From NCBI GenBank assembly GCA_900555165.1, contig USKE01000040.1, forward strand, positions 1 through 11,412: a DNA stretch of 11,412 bases, in the 5' to 3' direction. Positions 6,758 to 11,412 of this stretch are shown piece after piece. The translations under genes and the position numbers were made by a program. A model generated the notes under the pieces. It saw only the letters and a program-made list of their open reading frames with translations. It was not told the DNA's origin and searched no databases. How positions within the stretch are numbered: position 1 is the stretch's first letter; every line of letters begins with the position of its first letter. Source of the stretch: an uncultured Porphyromonadaceae bacterium. GTDB lineage: Bacteria; Bacteroidota; Bacteroidia; Bacteroidales; Muribaculaceae.

Positions 6758-7777
6758 ATGAGATTGTTTTCTCTCACAAAAGAGATTGCCATAGACCTCG
6801 GCACCGCCAACACGATTATCATACACAATGACAAAATCGTGATTGACGAGCCGTCAATCGTGGCCCTCGACCAGCGTTCGGGCAAACTGATCGCTGTCGG
6901 CAAAGAGGCCAAACTGATGCAGGGCAAGGAGCCTGAAGGCATCATCACTGTGCGTCCCCTGCGCAATGGCGTAATCGCCGACTTCAACGCCGCAGAACTC
7001 ATGATCCGCGGCCTGGTGAAAAAGGCTTCTGAAAAGAGCAACTGGTTCTCACCCTCTCTGCGTATGGTCGTGGGTATCCCCTCGGGTGCGTCAGAAGTTG
7101 AGATCCGTGCCGTGCGTGACTCGTCGGAACATGCCAACGGCCGCGATGTCTACATGATATTCGAGCCTATGGCCGCAGCCCTCGGTATCGGCCTCGACGT
7201 AGAGGCACCCGAAGGGAACATGATTGTCGACATAGGCGGCGGTACAACCGAGATTGCCGTGATTTCGCTGGGTGGCATCGTATGCAACAAGTCAATACAG
7301 ATTGCCGGCGATGACCTTACCAACGACATCATGGACCACATGCGCCGCGCCCACAATGTGCGCGTGGGCGAGCGTACGGCCGAACTTATCAAGATGAACG
7401 TCGGTTCGGCGCTTACCGAGCTTGAGACTCCTCCCGAAGATTTCGTGGTTCACGGCCCCAACCAGATGACTGCTCTCCCGATGGAGATTCCCGTGTCATA
7501 TCAGGAGATTGCCCACTGCATCGAGAAATCCATCTCGAAGATCGAGACAGCCGTTCTGGCCGCCCTTGAGCAGACTCCCCCCGAGCTTTATGCCGACATC
7601 GTGCACAACGGCATCTGGCTGGCTGGCGGCGGCGCCATGCTCCGCGGTCTTGACAAGCGTCTGACCGACAAGATCGGCATCGAGTTCCATGTGGCCGAAG
7701 AGCCTCTGCTTGCCGTTGCCAAAGGTACCGGCGTGGCTCTGAAGAACATCGGCAACTTCTCGTTCCTGATTCGCTGA
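6758..7777 (+). CDS. mreB: rod shape-determining protein MreB (bacterial actin)
   Basis: Actin-like ATPase that forms membrane-bound filaments and orients lateral peptidoglycan synthesis. It is 339 residues, a normal length. The N-terminus MRLFSLTKEIAIDLGTANT has a short hydrophobic lead suited to membrane attachment, then phosphate-1 loop DLGTANT (13-19). VVGIPSGAS (104-112), IFEPMAAALGIG (134-145), phosphate-2 loop VDIGGGTTEIAVIS (157-170) and the adenosine loop LAGGGAMLRGL (288-298) are all intact. The E136-x-x-x-A-x-G region matches MreB rather than FtsA or ParM. The ATG at 6758 is preceded by A-rich sequence. The gene heads the elongasome cluster, but a 182-bp gap with a REP-like element separates it from mreC. 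Confidence 0.97.
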   Translation: MRLFSLTKEIAIDLGTANTIIIHNDKIVIDEPSIVALDQRSGKLIAVGKEAKLMQGKEPEGIITVRPLRNGVIADFNAAELMIRGLVKKASEKSNWFSPSLRMVVGIPSGASEVEIRAVRDSSEHANGRDVYMIFEPMAAALGIGLDVEAPEGNMIVDIGGGTTEIAVISLGGIVCNKSIQIAGDDLTNDIMDHMRRAHNVRVGERTAELIKMNVGSALTELETPPEDFVVHGPNQMTALPMEIPVSYQEIAHCIEKSISKIETAVLAALEQTPPELYADIVHNGIWLAGGGAMLRGLDKRLTDKIGIEFHVAEEPLLAVAKGTGVALKNIGNFSFLIR

Positions 7778-7814
7778 CAACATTCATGTGAGGGTGTTGA
7801 AGAACTCCTCGAAT

Positions 7815-7889
7815 TGTAGGGACATGCCTTTGGCATGTTAGGTTATCTTGTTGACAATACATCAAACATCGCAAAGCGATGTCCCTACA
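7815..7889. repeat. inverted pair of REP-like hairpin units (BIME-like element)
   Basis: The outer arms TGTAGGGACAT (7815-7825) and ATGTCCCTACA (7879-7889) are perfect inverted repeats. Each arm continues into its own hairpin: ACATGCC-TTT-GGCATGT (7822-7838) on the left and ACATCGC-AAA-GCGATGT (7866-7882) on the right. Read on opposite strands, both units are GTAGGGACAT + 3 bases + TTT + 3 complementary bases + ATGT. The variable bases differ but remain paired (GCC/GGC against CGC/GCG). A small TTGT/ACAA palindrome (7848-7857) lies in the middle. GTAG before a palindrome is characteristic of REP sequences mobilised by RAYT transposases. No transposase gene lies in this window. Confidence 0.75.
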
Positions 7890-7959
7890 TTATAGAGCCC
7901 ACGTTCTGCAGCACTCTCCGCATTTACTGATTATACGATACATATAGCCTCGCGACAAC

Positions 7960-8820
7960 TTGAGAAATCTGCTGAATTTCCTGGTGCGTTACAGCTCATG
8001 GTTTGTGTTCCTTTTCTTCACAATCGTGAGCTTTGCGCTGTTGCTGAGCCGCAACCCGTATCAGCATCATGTGTGGATGACCTCGGCCGGCAGTATCTCG
8101 GCCGGTCTTTACGACGCTACCTATAATGTGACAGGCTATTTCAACCTGCGCGAGACCAACTCCGACCTTCAGCGGCGTACCGCCGACCTTGAGGGGCAGG
8201 TGGTGGCGCTCAAGCAGCAGCTTGCGCGTTACGAACAGCAGGTGCTGCGCGACTCGCTCAGCCGCGAGCCGTTGCAGAGCCGGTTCGGTTTCGTGATTGC
8301 GTCGGTCATCAACAATTCGGTATCGCGCCCCTATAATTACGTGACCATCGACCGCGGCTCGGCCGACGGCATACGCCCTGAAATGGGCGTCATGGACCAG
8401 AATGGTATCGTGGGGGTGGTCAATGTTGTCGGGCCTCATTACTCGCGTGTAATCTCGTTGCTGAATCCGAACTTCAGGCTGTCGTGCAAGCTCAAGAACG
8501 GCGACGCTTTCGGTTCGCTTGTCTGGGACGGCAAGGATCCCGGCGAGGCGTTGCTTGAGGAGCTGCCGAAACACAGCCGGTTCCGTCGCGGCGACACCAT
8601 CGTGACCTCCGGCTATTCGGCCGTATTCCCCGAGGGGATACCGGTTGGCGTGATAAAAGGGAGCGCCCATGGCGGCGACGACAATTTCTTCACGCTGCGC
8701 ATAGGTCTGTTTACCGATTTCCCGTCGCTCTCGACGGTGAAAGTGATATCGAATACTGACCTTGCCGCGATACGTGAAATAGAGAATGACCCCGATGCAG
8801 AATCATCGGCAGGCAACTGA
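7960..8820 (+). CDS. mreC: rod shape-determining protein MreC, TTG start
   Basis: Bitopic scaffold that links MreB to the periplasmic elongasome and activates PBP2. It is 286 residues: a short cytoplasmic N-terminus, one transmembrane helix (about 12-30), a coiled coil (about 66-97, rich in Gln/Leu/Arg) and the periplasmic beta-domain. The latter shows YVTIDRGSADGIRPEMGV (127-144) and GDTIVTSGYSAVFPEGIPVG (211-230), both typical of MreC. An in-frame TAG at 7945 limits the start. The first ATG codes residue 40, after the membrane helix, so a non-ATG start is needed. TTG at 7960 gives MRNLLNFLVRYSSW, which matches the N-terminus I remember from Bacteroidales MreC; GTG at 7984 would lose eight residues of it. 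No Shine-Dalgarno sequence is visible. mreD follows after 27 bp. Confidence 0.93.
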   Translation: MRNLLNFLVRYSSWFVFLFFTIVSFALLLSRNPYQHHVWMTSAGSISAGLYDATYNVTGYFNLRETNSDLQRRTADLEGQVVALKQQLARYEQQVLRDSLSREPLQSRFGFVIASVINNSVSRPYNYVTIDRGSADGIRPEMGVMDQNGIVGVVNVVGPHYSRVISLLNPNFRLSCKLKNGDAFGSLVWDGKDPGEALLEELPKHSRFRRGDTIVTSGYSAVFPEGIPVGVIKGSAHGGDDNFFTLRIGLFTDFPSLSTVKVISNTDLAAIREIENDPDAESSAGN

Positions 8821-8847
8821 CGATTTCCCGGCACGTAATAATACGAT

Positions 8848-9357
8848 ATGGTCAAGGAATTCATTAAATATGCGTTGATGTTCGTCATCCTCGTGGTGGC
8901 GCAGGTGGTCGTGTTCAACCATCTGTGTCTCTTCAACGTGGCCATACCGCTGGTGTTCATCTATTTTATAGTGAAACTGCCCACGAACCTGGGAACGAAC
9001 TGGACCATAGCGCTGTCGTTTCTGCTCGGATTCACGGTTGACGTGTTTTCCAATTCGCCGGGCATGAACGCGCTTGCCTGCACTGTCTGTGGCGCGGTGC
9101 GCATGCCGGTGCTCAGACTGTATTATCCGCGCGAGGAGGATATGTCGGCCCCCGAACCCTCGCCGCGCACCCTCGGCCCCGCGCCGTTCATGAAGTATGC
9201 GGCCACGCTGACAGCGCTTTACTGTCTGCTGTTCTTTTTCATCGAGGCGTTCGCTTTCTACAACTGGGGACTGATGCTGGCCCGCGCCGCCGCGTCGGCA
9301 CTGCTGACGTTCATCATCATCATGGCCATAGAGTCGGTGACCGCAGTGCGCCGCTGA
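8848..9357 (+). CDS. mreD: rod shape-determining protein MreD
   Basis: A 169-residue polytopic inner-membrane protein of the elongasome that modulates the MreC-PBP2 interaction. Hydrophobic segments lie at about residues 5-23, 30-45, 50-68, 114-134 and 140-163, with a weaker one around 72-88. A charged and Pro-rich loop at about 91-113 separates the two halves. MreD conserves little sequence, so the call rests on size, topology, the pattern TNLGTNWTIALSFLLGFTVD (46-65) typical of the family, and position between mreC and mrdA. The ATG at 8848 is the first in-frame start after mreC. A 69-bp gap with a perfect 8-bp hairpin separates it from mrdA. Confidence 0.93.
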   Translation: MVKEFIKYALMFVILVVAQVVVFNHLCLFNVAIPLVFIYFIVKLPTNLGTNWTIALSFLLGFTVDVFSNSPGMNALACTVCGAVRMPVLRLYYPREEDMSAPEPSPRTLGPAPFMKYAATLTALYCLLFFFIEAFAFYNWGLMLARAAASALLTFIIIMAIESVTAVRR

Positions 9358-9384
9358 TTCCCGCCGCTGCTGGCATTTCCCACC

Positions 9385-9404
9385 TATCCGTGCTGACACG
9401 GATA
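9385..9404. other. perfect 8-bp hairpin between mreD and mrdA
   Basis: TATCCGTG (9385-9392) and CACGGATA (9397-9404) form a perfect stem with a CTGA tetraloop, 27 bp after the mreD stop and 22 bp before the mrdA ATG. No T-run follows at once, though TTTCTTC lies 7 bp on. It could be an RNA processing or stability site, a protein-binding palindrome or a weak attenuator. Confidence 0.5.
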
Positions 9405-9426
9405 CTCACATTTCTTCACTCTCCCG

Positions 9427-11280
9427 ATGCGCAAGGATTACAGATTAGAAAAACGAAAATATGTAGTCGGCGGTTTTCTGCTTGTGATTGCCGTCATATA
9501 TGTGGCGCGCCTTTTCGCGTTGCAGATCTCTGACAGCAAATACAAGGATTACGCCGACAACAATGCATTCCTCAAGAAAACGGTATATCCGTCGCGCGGC
9601 CTCATATATGACCGTAATGACTCGCTTGTGGTGTTCAATCAACCGGCCTACGACGTCATGATGATTCCGCGCGACGTGCATGATTTCGACACTATCGATT
9701 TCTGCCAGACTCTCCAGATAACCCCTGCACAACTGCGCGAGCGTCTGACCGACATGCGTGCCTCGTCAAGTTACTCGTCGTACACGCCGCAGACACTGCT
9801 CACACATCTGTCGGCGCGCGATTACGGTCGTCTGCAGGAGAAACTTTACCGCTACCCCGGATTCTTCATCCAGAAACGCATCCTGCGCCAGTACAACTAC
9901 GACTGCTCGGGCAACCTGCTCGGCAATATCCGCGAGGTATCGCAGGCCGACATAGACCGCGACGAGTATTATGAGCGCGGTGACTATTGCGGCGACCTCG
10001 GCATCGAGAAGAGCTACGACAAATTCCTGCGTGGCGTGAAAGGGAAAGAGATACTTATCCGCGACGCCCGCGGCCGCATCCGTGGCCGTTACGAGGAGGG
10101 TGCCCACGATATAGCGCCCGTATCTGGGCGTGACCTGAAACTGAGCATCGACATCAATCTGCAGCGCTATGCCGAGAGCCTTATGGTCAACAAAATCGGC
10201 GCCGTGGTGGCAATCGAGCCGAAGACGGGCGAAATCCTGGCCATGGTGTCGGCTCCGAGCTACAAGCCGGCGTCGCTTATCGGGCGTCAGCGCGGCAAAA
10301 ATTACAGAGAGCTTGTGAACGACCCGCTGAAACCGCTGTTTGACCGCGCGCTGCAGGGGGCGTATCCTCCCGGTTCCACGTTCAAACCGTCGCAGGGTCT
10401 GATATTCCTTCAGGAGGGGATTGTGACCACCTCGACCCTTTATCCCTGTTACCGAGGTTTCATCAACGGCGGCCTGCGTGTTGGATGCCACGGCCATGCG
10501 TCGCCCATAGCGCTCAAGCCTGCGCTGCAGACGTCGTGCAACGCATATTTCTGCTGGGGTTTCAAGGCGATGGTCGACAAGCGTTCGAAATACGGCACCT
10601 CTGACAAGGCGTTCGAGGTATGGAAGAATCATCTTGTCTCGCTCGGTTTCGGGTACCGTCTGGGCGTGGATCTGCCGCATGAGGGACGCGGTTTCATCCC
10701 CAACGCCAAATTCTACAACAAAATCTACGGCGAAGGGCACTGGAGCGCCAATACCATCATCTCGGTGTCAATCGGTCAGGGCGAGATTCTGGCCACGCCG
10801 CTGCAGATAGCCAACCTGTGCGCCTCAATCGCCAACCGCGGGTGGTTCATCACCCCGCATGTGGTGAAGGAGGTGAGCGATACCGTCATCGACGCCGATT
10901 TCCTTACGAAACGCGTGCCGACGATAGATACAAGATATTTCGACGAAGTGGCACAGGGCATGCGCATGTCAGTTCTCGGAGGTACCTGCAGACAGGCCGC
11001 TCTCCCTGACATCGAGGTGGCCGGCAAGACCGGTACGGCGCAGAACCCCCACGGCCGCGACCACTCGGCGTTTATCGGTTTCGCGCCTTACACAGACCCT
11101 CAGATCGCTGTCTGCGTCTATGTGGAGAACGGCGGCTGGGGCGCGACCTATGGCGTGCCTATCGGCTCGCTTGTGATAGAAAAATACCTGAAGGGGCATA
11201 TCTCGCCTGAGCGCAAACACCTTGAGACTCGTATGCTTGAGTCGAACACAATCCTTTACAGCGGACGTAAAGTCCACTGA
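9427..11280 (+). CDS. mrdA: penicillin-binding protein 2 (elongasome transpeptidase)
   Basis: Class B PBP that cross-links new peptidoglycan during lateral wall growth, working with RodA and activated by MreC. It is 617 residues. A short cytoplasmic segment is followed by a signal-anchor helix (about 12-32). The pedestal domain has SRGLIYDRND (56-65), the usual R-G-x-I-x-D-R-N signature. The transpeptidase domain has all three active-site motifs: STFK (S317 nucleophile, K320), SCN (370-372) and KTGTAQ (534-539). Four possible metal ligands, C341, C354, H357 and C371, lie near the active site. The full set of motifs and its place between mreD and rodA support PBP2 rather than FtsI. The ATG at 9427 puts charged residues before the anchor helix. 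rodA begins 23 bp after the stop, so co-translation in one operon is likely. Confidence 0.97.
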   Translation: MRKDYRLEKRKYVVGGFLLVIAVIYVARLFALQISDSKYKDYADNNAFLKKTVYPSRGLIYDRNDSLVVFNQPAYDVMMIPRDVHDFDTIDFCQTLQITPAQLRERLTDMRASSSYSSYTPQTLLTHLSARDYGRLQEKLYRYPGFFIQKRILRQYNYDCSGNLLGNIREVSQADIDRDEYYERGDYCGDLGIEKSYDKFLRGVKGKEILIRDARGRIRGRYEEGAHDIAPVSGRDLKLSIDINLQRYAESLMVNKIGAVVAIEPKTGEILAMVSAPSYKPASLIGRQRGKNYRELVNDPLKPLFDRALQGAYPPGSTFKPSQGLIFLQEGIVTTSTLYPCYRGFINGGLRVGCHGHASPIALKPALQTSCNAYFCWGFKAMVDKRSKYGTSDKAFEVWKNHLVSLGFGYRLGVDLPHEGRGFIPNAKFYNKIYGEGHWSANTIISVSIGQGEILATPLQIANLCASIANRGWFITPHVVKEVSDTVIDADFLTKRVPTIDTRYFDEVAQGMRMSVLGGTCRQAALPDIEVAGKTGTAQNPHGRDHSAFIGFAPYTDPQIAVCVYVENGGWGATYGVPIGSLVIEKYLKGHISPERKHLETRMLESNTILYSGRKVH

Positions 11281-11303
11281 CATTTTCTAAAGATTCCGGA
11301 ACA

Positions 11304-11412
11304 ATGCCATTATTGCCAACATACCGCGCGGGTGAACGGTCGGGGCAGGGGATTCTGCGTCACCTCGACTGGCTCACCGTAATCCTTTATCTTCTGCTTG
11401 TAACGGCGGGGG
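11304..11412 (+). CDS. rodA: RodA SEDS glycosyltransferase, N-terminal fragment
   Basis: The first 36 codons of a gene cut by the right window edge. The sequence begins MPLLPTYRAGERSGQGILRH and continues into LDWLTVILYLLLVTAG, a charged amphipathic lead followed by the first membrane helix. The HLDWLTVILYLLLV stretch resembles the start of Bacteroidales RodA as I remember it. Position directly after mrdA (23-bp gap) is the usual place for rodA. RodA is the glycosyltransferase that polymerises lipid II and pairs with PBP2. Only the N-terminus is visible, so no catalytic residue can be checked. It was too short to appear as a long reading frame. Confidence 0.82.
   Translation, partial: MPLLPTYRAGERSGQGILRHLDWLTVILYLLLVTAG

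Noticed and set aside
7815..7889. ordinary Rho-independent terminator of mreB
   Set aside because: The two hairpins lack T tracts and are arranged as an inverted pair with long matching ends, which fits a mobile repeat better than a terminator.
7996..8670. 224-codon minus-strand frame opposite mreC
   Set aside because: Mirror of a certain gene, with no domain, promoter or terminator of its own.
9766..10740. 324-codon open frame on the minus strand opposite mrdA
   Set aside because: It lies entirely inside mrdA, which has all PBP2 motifs. The translation has no recognisable domain and looks like an antisense shadow caused by the GC-biased third codon positions.

Overview
The window looks like a chromosomal core region of a Bacteroidales bacterium. 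A Muribaculaceae-type gut member is my best guess, from family resemblance only. The supporting signs are: promoters with the Bacteroidota pattern (TTG, 19-20 bp, TAnnTTTG) before two genes; start codons preceded by A/T-rich sequence instead of Shine-Dalgarno boxes; the gene order purH-mreB-mreC-mreD-mrdA-rodA; and proteins that resemble Bacteroidales families throughout. Base composition is moderately GC-rich and even. I see no tRNA, rRNA, CRISPR array, insertion sequence or prophage gene.

Layout. Positions 3-1799 hold the 3' part of a type I pullulanase (alpha-glucan debranching), ending in a strong palindromic terminator. The loop of that terminator also carries the -33 element of the promoter for the next gene, a small four-helix membrane protein of the DUF486 (DMT-like) family (1926-2321). 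Three minus-strand genes follow: a GNAT acetyltransferase (2391-2921), a 107-residue LEA-like protein built on an 11-residue repeat (3151-3474), and an RhlE-like DEAD-box RNA helicase with a basic Arg/Gly-rich tail (3594-4982). A divergent promoter region (4983-5143) then leads into purH (5144-6679), which catalyses the last two steps of IMP synthesis.

From 6758 to the right edge lies the rod-shape (elongasome) cluster: mreB, mreC, mreD, mrdA (PBP2) and the first 36 codons of rodA. These encode the actin-like scaffold, its periplasmic and membrane connectors, the transpeptidase and the SEDS glycosyltransferase of lateral wall synthesis. The gaps are short (27, 69 and 23 bp) except between mreB and mreC. 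There, 182 bp hold a 75-bp element made of two inverted REP-like hairpin units, and mreC appears to start with TTG.

No gene-free stretch exceeds 300 bases. The longest is 2922-3150, which holds the GNAT promoter and the terminator of the LEA-like gene. I found no clear multi-gene novel system. The most interesting items are the REP-like pair inside the mre cluster, the LEA-like undecapeptide protein, and the terminator/promoter overlap at 1831-1882.
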